A stretch of DNA of 64,000 nt from Planctomycetota bacterium (lineage in GTDB: Bacteria; Planctomycetota; Planctomycetia; Pirellulales; Lacipirellulaceae), in contig JAJDEF010000037.1 in assembly GCA_029259945.1 (NCBI GenBank), positions 58,169-122,168 on the forward strand. Direction: 5' to 3'. Each line of letters begins with the position of its first letter. Position 1 is the stretch's first letter. Below are positions 30,298-39,425 of the stretch, piece after piece. The position numbers and the translations under genes are program-made. Under the pieces are notes generated by a model, which saw nothing but the letters and a program-made list of their open reading frames with translations, was not told where the DNA came from and ran no database searches.

Positions 30298-31488
30298 TCA
30301 TTGCCCCACAGCAAATTGCACCCGAAGTCGTACCACGGTCGAGACCGGGTGGGTTGAACGCAATACAATCTCTGCATCGGTGCTGGCAGGTTCGCCCAGT
30401 CGCACCATCGGCCGTGTTCCCGCTGGGATCTCAACAAACAGCGGCACATGCATCAGTTGATCGCCCATTTCACGCGGCTCGCCAAAGGTTACCTTCAGCT
30501 CTGGCGGGTCCGTCCGGTCCACTTCAAACCGAGTCGTCTGAGCGTACGGCCCGCGGACCGCCATCGTCAGCCGCATTTTTTTCCCCTGCTTACTCTGAAA
30601 AGTCCCCATCTTCAGCAACCCGCCTTGGGCTACCCATCCGGGGCCATAAACCGAAATATCGCCCTCAACCCACCCCAAGATCGGCACGGTAATCATTTTC
30701 GTGTTTTCTAAAGTGGTTTCCAGCTTCAACGAACCACCAAATGGGCCTAACGTCTTGCCAGCCCGATAGCTGGCCACCACTTTCACTCCTCCGCTGGCCT
30801 GTTGCTCCAGTAGCTGGTCGGGCGAAAGGGGCTCGATCCGCACTTCCAATTGTTCGGGTAACTGCTTGCCCGTCAGCTGATAGTCCAATACTTCCACTTG
30901 CTGATCGGAGTAAGACAGAAGGTAAAGATACGCTTCTCTCGTCTCATCCGAACGCATGGCACCAAATTGCAATTCCGACGGGCGGAGGGCTGTGGATTCG
31001 ACCACCTCTCCTTCGACCGACAGCCCAATTCGAGGCGTCTTCGGATCGTTGGTATTAAAGTAGGCACCATGGCGATACGCCCCCGAAGAAATTTTTGCCG
31101 TCCATTCCAGCATCACCTCGGTCGCCTCGCCCGGCGGCACCGAAACACTCACGCCTTTTTCGGCAAGCTTCCCTCCCAACTCCACCCGCGTACAGTTGCA
31201 AGTACTCGAAGCAAAAGCAATCACTAATTCGCTTTCCCCCTCATTGCGAATTGCATATTCATGCCGCATCGTTGCCCGATGTTCCATCGTGCCAAACTCG
31301 AATGTGACTTCTGGTACGATGGCTCTTGGCGAAGAGTCATTTACCTCGAACACGGGCTCGTTCGTTGGGCCCCCCCCCAGAGCTTCGATAGGCTTTGTTG
31401 GTGGTTGGGCTTCGTAATAAGCGATCGCCGCTCCCATCACGACACCCACCAACGACGAACAAACCACGATGATCAATAACGATTTCAT
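30298..31488 (-). CDS. DUF1573 domain-containing protein
   Basis: EVTFEFGTMEHRATMRHEYAIRNEGESELVI..STCNCTRVEL..VPPGEATEVMLEWTAK..GAYRHGAYFNTNDPK; start chosen at ATG 31488 (signal/anchor MKSLLIIVVCSSLVGVVMG). Confidence 0.85.
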   Translation of the reverse strand: MKSLLIIVVCSSLVGVVMGAAIAYYEAQPPTKPIEALGGGPTNEPVFEVNDSSPRAIVPEVTFEFGTMEHRATMRHEYAIRNEGESELVIAFASSTCNCTRVELGGKLAEKGVSVSVPPGEATEVMLEWTAKISSGAYRHGAYFNTNDPKTPRIGLSVEGEVVESTALRPSELQFGAMRSDETREAYLYLLSYSDQQVEVLDYQLTGKQLPEQLEVRIEPLSPDQLLEQQASGGVKVVASYRAGKTLGPFGGSLKLETTLENTKMITVPILGWVEGDISVYGPGWVAQGGLLKMGTFQSKQGKKMRLTMAVRGPYAQTTRFEVDRTDPPELKVTFGEPREMGDQLMHVPLFVEIPAGTRPMVRLGEPASTDAEIVLRSTHPVSTVVRLRVQFAVGQ

Positions 31489-31576
31489 CTCAACCCTTGC
31501 TTGCATACCACGAGGAAACAACCGCCACGAACCTGCATTTTAGTGCTACTCCAAACCTTCGGCAACACACCGCATT

Positions 31577-32101
31577 CTACCCACGCATCGTCTCTCGGCA
31601 CTGCGTAAAAAAAGCCTGAAAATCTTCTCGTTGGTAATCGGGATAAGTCCAGGGACATTTTTGCCAGGCCCGTGCTCGATAGTTCAACGTCACCTCGGCG
31701 TAGATCCCCTGCCCGAGATAAATCCGATGGGCATGATCTTTGGTCGACGCCAAAACCAACTTGGCAAGGGTGAGATAACCCGGGTCCAAATTCAAGGGCC
31801 GGGGCTCGTCACATTCAAACTGCTCTGCAAACTCCCGTTCCCACTCGTTGGTAGCGATCTTGATTTGGGGCAGACGGCCCGGATCGACAAGCGTTTGAAA
31901 TGCAAGAAACTGCTTCTTGAGCCCGATGCCCATCGTCGTCTGATAGTAGTCAGTTTCGGTAAACGAAAAGGCCTCGCTCTTGAGTTGCAGTTCGCCAAAC
32001 GCACGCGTCGCACGCTGCTCAGCCCACGCCAACGCCTCCTCATAACGGCTACAAACGGCAATCAGCAAAAGCACCGGCTTAGGATCGTGTAGGTCACCCA
32101 T
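31577..32101 (-). CDS. DUF4416 family protein
   Basis: MGDLHDPKPVLLLIAVCSRYEEALAWAEQRATRAFGELQLKSEAFSFTETDYYQTTMGIGLKKQFLAFQTLVDPGRLPQIKIATNEWE; start at 32101 or 32119. Confidence 0.82.
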   Translation of the reverse strand: MGDLHDPKPVLLLIAVCSRYEEALAWAEQRATRAFGELQLKSEAFSFTETDYYQTTMGIGLKKQFLAFQTLVDPGRLPQIKIATNEWEREFAEQFECDEPRPLNLDPGYLTLAKLVLASTKDHAHRIYLGQGIYAEVTLNYRARAWQKCPWTYPDYQREDFQAFFTQCRETMRG

Positions 32102-32109
32102 AATTTCCA

Positions 32110-32124
32110 AACTCGTCAACGATA
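32110..32124. repeat. 15-bp direct repeat, left copy (AACTCGTCAACGATA)
   Basis: Identical to 32644-32658, flanking the RAYT-like gene. Confidence 0.9.
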
Positions 32125-32613
32125 CAATCCTTGCGCCTCACACCACTTCCAACCTCGATGCTTAGGCAGATACCGATTCATTAAATAGTCAAAGTGTTCT
32201 TGAGTCTGCACCCGCTTCCGACTCCCACCTTCAGAAAACCACTCGTGCTTACCATGTTTCTGGTTCAACACTCGGGAGATCGAACCCTTGATAGTACTCC
32301 GCATCCTCAACCAAGGCCGCTCGTCGTGCCAACCCAACAAGGCGTGCATATGAGACAATTCGGTGGCGATGTAATAAACCTCGAAAGATTGTTTTTCTCT
32401 TGAATCCAGTAAAACTGAAATAATCGTCTGTTGGAAATCGCCGTCAAAGACCTTGGCATCTTCCGTCATCAATCGCCGATACCTAGCGTCCTCATCTGCG
32501 TCCGAGGGGAGGATCCCTTGTTTCCGTTTTACATACCCTTGTTTTCGAGCTGGCAACCAGCTTCCATACGCATGGTACGTAAAAAGGTAGCAGGGCATGT
32601 AAACTCCCGACAT
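32116..32613 (-). mobile_element. REP-associated tyrosine transposase (RAYT / Y1_Tnp, IS200-like) gene
   Basis: YLFTYHAYGSWLPARKQG.., SHMHALLGW (HxH of HUH class), C-terminal ..FDYLMNRYLPKHRGWKW; gene abuts a REP-like hairpin. Confidence 0.8.
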
Positions 32614-32643
32614 TTCGGACCGCGTGGCGATCCGGCTATTCCT

Positions 32644-32658
32644 AACTCGTCAACGATA
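32644..32658. repeat. 15-bp direct repeat, right copy (AACTCGTCAACGATA)
   Basis: Identical to 32110-32124. Confidence 0.9.
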
Positions 32659-32685
32659 GCCGGAGGGCCACCGCCCTCCGGAATC
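32657..32685. repeat. REP-like hairpin
   Basis: GCCGGAGGGCcaccGCCCTCCGGAAT palindrome directly beside the right 15-bp repeat. Confidence 0.75.
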
Positions 32686-32690
32686 TACAA

Positions 32691-34214
32691 TCAATACGCT
32701 TTCGCAAATATCCCGCGACGCGTACTAGGTTGCCCAGTAAAGATGCAAGTCCCCGCCTCTTCTTCACCATCCAACGGCACACAGCGTGCCGTTACTTTTA
32801 GCGATTTCAGCTTCGCTTCCATCTCGGGCCCTTCGACAAAGTGACAATGCGCAAACCCGCCGTGCAATTCGGGCTTGTCGGCATCTTTGGGCGTAAAGTA
32901 CTTTTCAAACTCTTCGAGTGAATCGATCGACACGGTCACCTCTTCGCGAGCTTTCAGCGCTCGATCGAACAACGCCTGCTGACATTCGCCGAGCAATTTT
33001 GCGACGCCTGCCACAAATGCGTTTCGCTCGACCGGCTCGCCCTTACCGCCCACATCTCGTCGGGCGGCACTCACATAGCCGGCGGCTACGTCACGCGGGC
33101 CGACTTCTAACCGTAGTGGCACGCCGCGCTTCACCCATTGCCATTTCTTTTCGCCGCCGCGAAGGTCTCGATCGTCGATTCTTACTCGTACTGGTTCGTC
33201 GTCGAATCGCTCTGCCGTCAGGTCGCTCTTTAACGATTCACAATATTCCAGCACTTCGGTGCGCTCGTCGTCGTTGCGATAGATCGGCAAGATGACCACC
33301 TGTGCAGGCGCCAGTTTCGGCGGCAAGACCAACCCATCGTCATCGCTGTGCGTCATAATCAATCCTCCGACAAGCCGCGTCGACACGCCCCACGAGGTGG
33401 TCCAAGCAAAAACTTCTTGGCCCGCTTGATCCTGAAATTTAATTTCTTGTGCCTTAGCAAAATTCTGACCCAAGAAATGCGAGGTGCCCGCCTGCAACGC
33501 CTTGCGATCCTGCATCATCGCTTCGATGCTGTAAGTTGCCACCGCACCAGGGAACCGCTCGCCGGCGGTCTTCTCGCCCTTGATCACCGGCATCGCCATC
33601 GTGTCTTCGGCAAACTCCGCATAGATGTCGAGCATCTGGCGAGTTTCTTCGACGGCCTCCGCCTCCGTCGCATGAACCGTGTGGCCTTCCTGCCATAGAA
33701 ATTCGGTCGTTCGCAAAAACATCCGCGTTCGCAGTTCCCAACGCACAACGTTGGCCCACTGGTTAATCAAGATAGGCAAGTCGCGGTAGGAACTAAGCCA
33801 ACGCGCAAACGTCGCGCCAATAATCGTCTCGCTCGTGGGCCTAACAATCAGCGGCTCTTCCAACTTGGCCGAGGCTGCCGGGCGCAAACCGCCATCGGGG
33901 TCGGGTTCCAAACGATGGTGCGTCACCACCGCACATTCTTTGGCAAAACCCTCGACATGCTCCGCTTCCTTCTCCAGAAAACTCATCGGGATGAACAGCG
34001 GAAAATAGGCGTTCTCGTGCCCGGTGGCTTTGAACCTGGTGTCGAGCTTGCGCTGGATATTCTCCCAAATCGCGTAGCCCCACGGCTTGATGACCATGCA
34101 GCCCCGCACGTCGGAGGTCTCGGCCAAGTCGGCCGCTTTGACGACCTGCTGATACCACTCGGGATAGTTTTCAGATCGGGTAGGAGAAATCGCGTTCTTC
34201 GGTTTTTTAGCCAT
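32691..34214 (-). CDS. proS: Prolyl-tRNA synthetase (archaeal/eukaryotic-like, type 3)
   Basis: YPEWYQQVVKAADLAETSDVRGCMVIKPWGYAIWENIQRKLD.., RPTSETIIGATFARWLSSYRDLPILINQWANVVRWELRTRMFLRTTEFLWQEGHT. Confidence 0.96.
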   Translation of the reverse strand: MAKKPKNAISPTRSENYPEWYQQVVKAADLAETSDVRGCMVIKPWGYAIWENIQRKLDTRFKATGHENAYFPLFIPMSFLEKEAEHVEGFAKECAVVTHHRLEPDPDGGLRPAASAKLEEPLIVRPTSETIIGATFARWLSSYRDLPILINQWANVVRWELRTRMFLRTTEFLWQEGHTVHATEAEAVEETRQMLDIYAEFAEDTMAMPVIKGEKTAGERFPGAVATYSIEAMMQDRKALQAGTSHFLGQNFAKAQEIKFQDQAGQEVFAWTTSWGVSTRLVGGLIMTHSDDDGLVLPPKLAPAQVVILPIYRNDDERTEVLEYCESLKSDLTAERFDDEPVRVRIDDRDLRGGEKKWQWVKRGVPLRLEVGPRDVAAGYVSAARRDVGGKGEPVERNAFVAGVAKLLGECQQALFDRALKAREEVTVSIDSLEEFEKYFTPKDADKPELHGGFAHCHFVEGPEMEAKLKSLKVTARCVPLDGEEEAGTCIFTGQPSTRRGIFAKAY

Positions 34215-34394
34215 TGTTTGGAGAGGTCTGAGGTGAGAGGGCTGGGTCAGGATATTTGGAAGGCTTTATTCTAGTCCAATCGAAGCGAGTCCGAAATCGC
34301 AACGCTTTGCCCCCCAGCGATCAGGGGCGATATTTGGTAGGATGGCGGCAACTTTCTGCCCCCCGACCTCTGACCCCCGATCCCCCCTCCCCCC

Positions 34395-35375
34395 ATGTCC
34401 ACCGATACACGACGCTTTGCCAGCCAGCTTGCCCATAACGAATCGGTAAGCCAGATCTTTCTTGCCTCTGAAAAGCAGCTTCGGCCCAATCGCAACGGCA
34501 ACCTCTACCTGCAGGTCGATCTCTCCGACCGCAGCGGGTCGGTCAACACCCGTATGTGGAACGCCACCGAGAACGACTATCGCAACTTCGAAAATGGCGA
34601 CTACGTCCATGTCGAAGGGGCCACCCAGCTTTTCCAGGGCAACATCCAAATGATCGCGACTCGCATTCGCAAAGCTCGGCCCGACGAGGTGGACGAATCC
34701 GATTTTGTCACTCTCCAAACGGCCGAAGTCGACCAAATGCGAGCCCGTTTGATCGAAATCTTGGGCGGTCTCGAGTCGAACCCGCTCTCTCGACTCGCCC
34801 AGGGATTTCTGGCCGACGACGAGTTTATGGACAAATTCTGCCGTGCCCCGGCCGGCATGAAAAACCATCATGCCTACCAAGGCGGACTGCTGGAACATGT
34901 GCTCAGCCTCATGGAGTTGGTTCTTGTCGTAGCGCCACGTTACCCACAACTCGATCGCGACAAACTCCTGCTGGGCGTCCTGCTTCACGACGCCGCCAAA
35001 ATCGACGAGCTTTCGTACGAACGCGACATTGCCTACACCGACGAAGGCCAACTGCTCGGCCACATGGTGCTCGGGGTGACCATGCTCGACGACAAAGTCC
35101 GCCAAATTGTTTCGCAAGATGGGCAACCCTTCCCCGAACGACTGCTGATCGAGCTAAAGCACCTCATCGTCAGCCACCACGGCCAATACGAATACGGCAG
35201 CAGCAAGCTACCAATGACCCTCGAAGCGATCACCCTGCACCTACTCGACAACCTCGACGCCAAGCTCGCCAATTTCACGCAACTGATGACCGACTGCCCC
35301 AACACCGACAGCAACTGGACTCAGTACTACACTCAACTTGGCCGTAAGCTGTTCAAGCCCTTGAAAGATAACTGA
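34395..35375 (+). CDS. OB-fold/HD-domain 3'-5' exoribonuclease YhaM-like protein
   Basis: N-terminal OB-like domain (LYLQVDLSDRSGSVNTRMWNATENDYRNFENGDYVHVEG); HD region KNHHAYQGGLLEHVLSLMELV..LLLGVLLHDAAKIDEL. Confidence 0.9.
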   Translation: MSTDTRRFASQLAHNESVSQIFLASEKQLRPNRNGNLYLQVDLSDRSGSVNTRMWNATENDYRNFENGDYVHVEGATQLFQGNIQMIATRIRKARPDEVDESDFVTLQTAEVDQMRARLIEILGGLESNPLSRLAQGFLADDEFMDKFCRAPAGMKNHHAYQGGLLEHVLSLMELVLVVAPRYPQLDRDKLLLGVLLHDAAKIDELSYERDIAYTDEGQLLGHMVLGVTMLDDKVRQIVSQDGQPFPERLLIELKHLIVSHHGQYEYGSSKLPMTLEAITLHLLDNLDAKLANFTQLMTDCPNTDSNWTQYYTQLGRKLFKPLKDN

Positions 35376-35384
35376 TCTCTTCCC

Positions 35385-37640
35385 ATGCCTAATCTTGACG
35401 ACGCGATTCTTCGCCATGTAAACGACCCCAAATATCGGCCCGTCAAGCCGAAAGTCATCGCCAAAAAGCTCGGCCTTGTGGGCGACGACAGCGCGCGACT
35501 CAAACGGTCGATCAGAAAACTGGTCAAAGCCGGCAAGTTGGCCTACGGGCCACAACACTTGGTCTGCCCCATAGCTGCAGAACACCCGGCGGCCAAGGTG
35601 GGCAATGCACCCAAACGCCGCGAGACGTCAAAACATGTCGTCGGCACCTTCCGGCGCGCTCAGGGTGGTTTTGGATTCGTCCGCCCCGAAGGCACTCTGG
35701 CTGCTGACGGACGCGACGCCGATATCTACATCGCGGCCAATTCGGCCGGCGATGCTGTCAGTGGCGACAAGGTGCGTATTCGGCTCAGCGACAAACGTGG
35801 CCGCATGGGCAAATTCGAGGGCCACATTGTCGATGTGGTCGAACGGGTGACCAATCAATTTGTCGGCACCTACCTCGTCCAAGGCGGCATGGGCTTGGTG
35901 CAGGTCGATGGCAAACTGTTTACCAAACCCATCTCGGTCGGCGACCCTGGTGCCAAGGGCGCGCAAGTCGACGACAAAGTTGTCCTCGAGATGGTGCGCT
36001 TTCCGTCGCACGTCCACGATGGCGAAGGGGTGATTGTCGACATCCTCGGTCAACGGGGCGATCCTGGCGTCGACACCCTCTCGATCATTCACGAATTCAA
36101 CCTGCCCGGCGACTTCAACGAATCGACCTTAGAAAACTCGCGTCAGCAGGCAGAAAAATTCGACGAGTCGATCGGCCCTCGCCGCCACGATCTTACGGCC
36201 GAGACGATCATCACCATCGATCCCGCCACGGCACGCGACTTCGACGACGCCATCTCGCTCGAAAAAACAGACAACGGCCATTGGGTTCTTGGCGTTCATA
36301 TTGCCGACGTCTCGCACTTTGTCCGTCCCAAGACGGCCCTCGACCGCGAAGCGCACGATCGCGCTACCAGCGTCTATTTGCCCGACCAAGTGATCCCCAT
36401 GCTGCCAGAGATTATTTCCAACAACCTGGCCAGTCTGCAGCCTGGCAAAGTCCGTTACGCGATGACCGCCCGAATCGAGTTCAGCCCCGAAGGCCAGCGG
36501 ATCGCCACCGACGTCACCAAAACGGCCATCAAAAGTTGCCGACGCTTTGCGTACGAAGAAGTCGACAGCTTTCTCGCCGACCGCTCAGGCTGGAAAAAAA
36601 AGCTTGTCCCAGAAGTCCATTCGCTACTCGGGCGTATGCACGAACTGGCGATGATGCTCCGTGGCCGGCGCATGGAGCGTGGCTCGCTCGAGCTTTCGAT
36701 GCCTGAACTCAGCATCGATCTCAATGCAGATGGCCAAGTTACTGGCGCGCACCTGGAAGAAAACACCGAGAGCCACCAAATTATCGAGGAGTTCATGCTC
36801 GCCGCCAACGAGGCCGTTGCCGAGATGCTTTTCGATAATGGCTTGCTGTTTCTTCGCCGCGTGCATGGCTCACCCGACCCGCGAAAGCTCAAAGCACTCA
36901 ACGAATTCGTCAAAGACCTTGGCCTCAAGGCAGAAAGCCTCGAAAGCCGCTTCGCGCTGCAAGATTTGCTCGAAAGTGTGAAGGGCGACTCGCGTGAAGG
37001 TGCGGTCAACTACGCCATCCTTCGCTCGATGCAACGCGCCACCTACAGCCCCGAAGAAGAAGGCCACTACGCCCTGGCCAGCGATTGCTACTGCCATTTC
37101 ACTTCGCCCATTCGACGCTACCCCGATCTCACGATCCACCGTCTGATCGACGCGGTGAACCGCGGCAAGCCTCCTGAGCAACATCTGAACGAACTATTCA
37201 CCGAAGGCGACCATTGCAGCGAACGCGAACAACGGGCCACCGCGGCTGAACGCGAACTCAAAAAAGTCAAACTCCTCAACTTTTTTAAGGATAAGATCGG
37301 CACCAAGCTCGAGGGCATCGTCACGGGCGTCGAAAGCTTCGGCCTGTTTGTGATGGGCACCGAACTTCCGGCCGAGGGCTTCGTTCATATTAGTGCTTTG
37401 ACAGACGATTACTATCGCTTCGACAAGGCGGGCCACGTCATGCAAGGCTCCCGATCAGGCAACGCCTACCGCCTAGGCGATCCAGTGCAGGTCGCCGTCG
37501 CTGCGGTGGACGTCGAACGCCGCGAGCTCGATTTCCGCATGCTTGGTAAGCAAGGCAAACCCTCCCGAGCCAAGGCCGCCAAACGCAAACCGACCAAGCG
37601 AGCTAAGCCAAAGGGAAAAGGTCGAAAAAAACGTCGCTAA
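35385..37640 (+). CDS. rnr: Ribonuclease R
   Basis: TIDPATARDFDDAISLEKTDNGHWVLGVHIADVSHFV, FTSPIRRYPDLTIHR, S1 domain; Lys/Arg-rich tail. Confidence 0.96.
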   Translation: MPNLDDAILRHVNDPKYRPVKPKVIAKKLGLVGDDSARLKRSIRKLVKAGKLAYGPQHLVCPIAAEHPAAKVGNAPKRRETSKHVVGTFRRAQGGFGFVRPEGTLAADGRDADIYIAANSAGDAVSGDKVRIRLSDKRGRMGKFEGHIVDVVERVTNQFVGTYLVQGGMGLVQVDGKLFTKPISVGDPGAKGAQVDDKVVLEMVRFPSHVHDGEGVIVDILGQRGDPGVDTLSIIHEFNLPGDFNESTLENSRQQAEKFDESIGPRRHDLTAETIITIDPATARDFDDAISLEKTDNGHWVLGVHIADVSHFVRPKTALDREAHDRATSVYLPDQVIPMLPEIISNNLASLQPGKVRYAMTARIEFSPEGQRIATDVTKTAIKSCRRFAYEEVDSFLADRSGWKKKLVPEVHSLLGRMHELAMMLRGRRMERGSLELSMPELSIDLNADGQVTGAHLEENTESHQIIEEFMLAANEAVAEMLFDNGLLFLRRVHGSPDPRKLKALNEFVKDLGLKAESLESRFALQDLLESVKGDSREGAVNYAILRSMQRATYSPEEEGHYALASDCYCHFTSPIRRYPDLTIHRLIDAVNRGKPPEQHLNELFTEGDHCSEREQRATAAERELKKVKLLNFFKDKIGTKLEGIVTGVESFGLFVMGTELPAEGFVHISALTDDYYRFDKAGHVMQGSRSGNAYRLGDPVQVAVAAVDVERRELDFRMLGKQGKPSRAKAAKRKPTKRAKPKGKGRKKRR

Positions 37641-37751
37641 AGCGACGTCAGGAAGCTGCTAGCCTCAGACTTTCGCTGCCCCTAGAAGCTCTCTGGCAAA
37701 CCAGTAGAATGGCGGTTCTAGCTTCGACTTGTTTCACCTTTCGATTGCCCC

Positions 37752-38873
37752 ATGTCCGACAATTCAACACCAGCGAAAACGCCGCTCTACGATTGGCACG
37801 CCGACAACGGCGGCCGAATGGTCGACTTCGCCGGCTGGTTGATGCCCGTGCAATATCGTTCGATTGTCGAAGAGCATCAAGCAACGCGTAACGCGGTCGG
37901 CTTGTTCGACATCTCGCACATGGGCCGATTGCTGATCGATGGCCCCGACGCTGCATCGTTTCTTGATTCGCTGCTGACCCGTTCAGTCGTCGACATGAAA
38001 CCGCACCAAATTCGCTACTCGTTGGTCTGCAACGAACAAGGCGGCATCCTCGACGATGTGCTGACTTATCGGGTCGTCCTCGACGCCGATCAATCCTCGG
38101 GCTTCGGCTTGGTGGTCAACGCCAGCAATCGCGAGAAAATCGTCGCGTGGTTACAAAGCCAAGTTGCAGACCGCTCGGTGGAGATTCGAGACGTCACCAC
38201 CGAATACGCCATGATCGCTTTGCAAGGCCCCAAGGCCATCGAGCTACTCGATCCGCTGACCCCCTTCGAGTTGACCTCGATGCGTTACTACACCGGTCAG
38301 CTCATGGAATTCGATGGTGCCGAATGCTTCGTCAGTCGCACCGGCTACACCGGCGAAGATGGCTGCGAAATTATTTGCGAAGCGGATAAAATCGTCGGCA
38401 TCTGGCAACGGCTGATCGACGAAGCCCACAAAATTGGCGGCAGCGCAGTAGGCCTTGCCGCTCGCGATACGCTACGACTCGAAGCCGGCATGCCGTTGTA
38501 TGGCCACGAGTTGTCCGAATCGATCAACCCCGTCGAAGCAGGCCTCGACTTTGCTATCAATTTGCAAAACCGAGACTTCGTCGGCAAAGACGCCCTGGTC
38601 GAATTCCGCAAGAAGGGCCAATCACGGGTTCGAGTCGGACTTCAGCTAGAAGATCGGCGCGTTCCGCGCGAAGGTTGCCGCCTATTGCGCGGAGACAGCG
38701 AAATCGGCGTCGTCACGAGCGGCACCTTCTCGCCCACCTTCGAGCGGCCTATCGCCATGGGTTACGTGAAGGACACCGTCGCTGCACCGGGCACCACGCT
38801 GACGGTCGACATTCGGGGCAAAGAACACTCGGCAACCGTCGTCCCTTTGCCTTTTTACGAACGCGGGAAATAA
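37752..38873 (+). CDS. gcvT: Glycine cleavage system T protein (aminomethyltransferase)
   Basis: TPLYDWHADNGGRMVDFAGWLMPVQYRSIVEEHQATRNAVGLFDISHMG; SRTGYTGEDGCEI. Confidence 0.97.
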   Translation: MSDNSTPAKTPLYDWHADNGGRMVDFAGWLMPVQYRSIVEEHQATRNAVGLFDISHMGRLLIDGPDAASFLDSLLTRSVVDMKPHQIRYSLVCNEQGGILDDVLTYRVVLDADQSSGFGLVVNASNREKIVAWLQSQVADRSVEIRDVTTEYAMIALQGPKAIELLDPLTPFELTSMRYYTGQLMEFDGAECFVSRTGYTGEDGCEIICEADKIVGIWQRLIDEAHKIGGSAVGLAARDTLRLEAGMPLYGHELSESINPVEAGLDFAINLQNRDFVGKDALVEFRKKGQSRVRVGLQLEDRRVPREGCRLLRGDSEIGVVTSGTFSPTFERPIAMGYVKDTVAAPGTTLTVDIRGKEHSATVVPLPFYERGK

Positions 38874-38904
38874 ACATAAATACTACGCTCAGGAATAATC
38901 GAAT

Positions 38905-39303
38905 ATGAATCCAGAACAACTGCTCTTTGCCAAAACCCACGAATGGATCGCCGTCGCCGAAGAGGATGGCACTAAAATTGCCACCCTCGGCCTCTCGGCT
39001 TTCGCCATCGAAGCGCTGACCGATCTCGTCTACATCGATCTCCCTGCCGTTGGCCGCAAGGTCGAAGCAGAACAACCTTTCTGTGAAGTCGAGTCGGTAA
39101 AAGCGGTGAGCGACATCTACGCACCCGTCGAAGGCGAAGTGATTGCCGTGAACGATGCCCTACCCAACGCCCTAGAAACTCTCGGCGACGACCCCTACGA
39201 CGCTGGCTGGATCGCAAAAATAAAAATCACCGACGAGGCCGGCCTCAACAACTTACTCGATCACGCCGCCTACCAAAAACAATGCAACGAGGAAGCGCAT
39301 TAG
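38905..39303 (+). CDS. gcvH: Glycine cleavage system H protein
   Basis: FAKTHEWIAVAEEDGTKIATLGLSAFAIEALTDLVYIDLPAVG..CEVESVKAVSDIYAPVEGEV lipoyl-Lys motif. Confidence 0.97.
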   Translation: MNPEQLLFAKTHEWIAVAEEDGTKIATLGLSAFAIEALTDLVYIDLPAVGRKVEAEQPFCEVESVKAVSDIYAPVEGEVIAVNDALPNALETLGDDPYDAGWIAKIKITDEAGLNNLLDHAAYQKQCNEEAH

Positions 39304-39316
39304 GGAAATGACAAAG

Positions 39317-39402
39317 CACGAATGACGAATGACAAAAATCTATTTGGTCGAGCGTCACTTTAAGTATTATTTCCCCTCCCAATAATTTCGTCATTCGTCA
39401 TT
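39317..39402. repeat. Inverted ACGAATGACGAATGAC / GTCATTCGTCATT repeat in gcvH-gcvPA spacer
   Basis: CACGAATGACGAATGAC at 39317-39333 and CGTCATTCGTCATT at 39389-39402. Confidence 0.85.
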
Positions 39403-39425
39403 AAAGAATTCGACATTCACCACCC

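Noticed and set aside
29883-30692. 269-aa plus-strand ORF
   Set aside because: Spans the antisense of two good minus-strand genes and the 93-bp element; no domain.
34266-35126. 286-aa minus-strand ORF
   Set aside because: Antisense to the well-supported YhaM-like gene; no recognisable domain; typical GC-codon shadow ORF.
39317-39402. CRISPR-like repeat in gcvH-gcvPA spacer
   Set aside because: Only an inverted pair of short direct repeats, no spacer-repeat periodicity and no cas genes.
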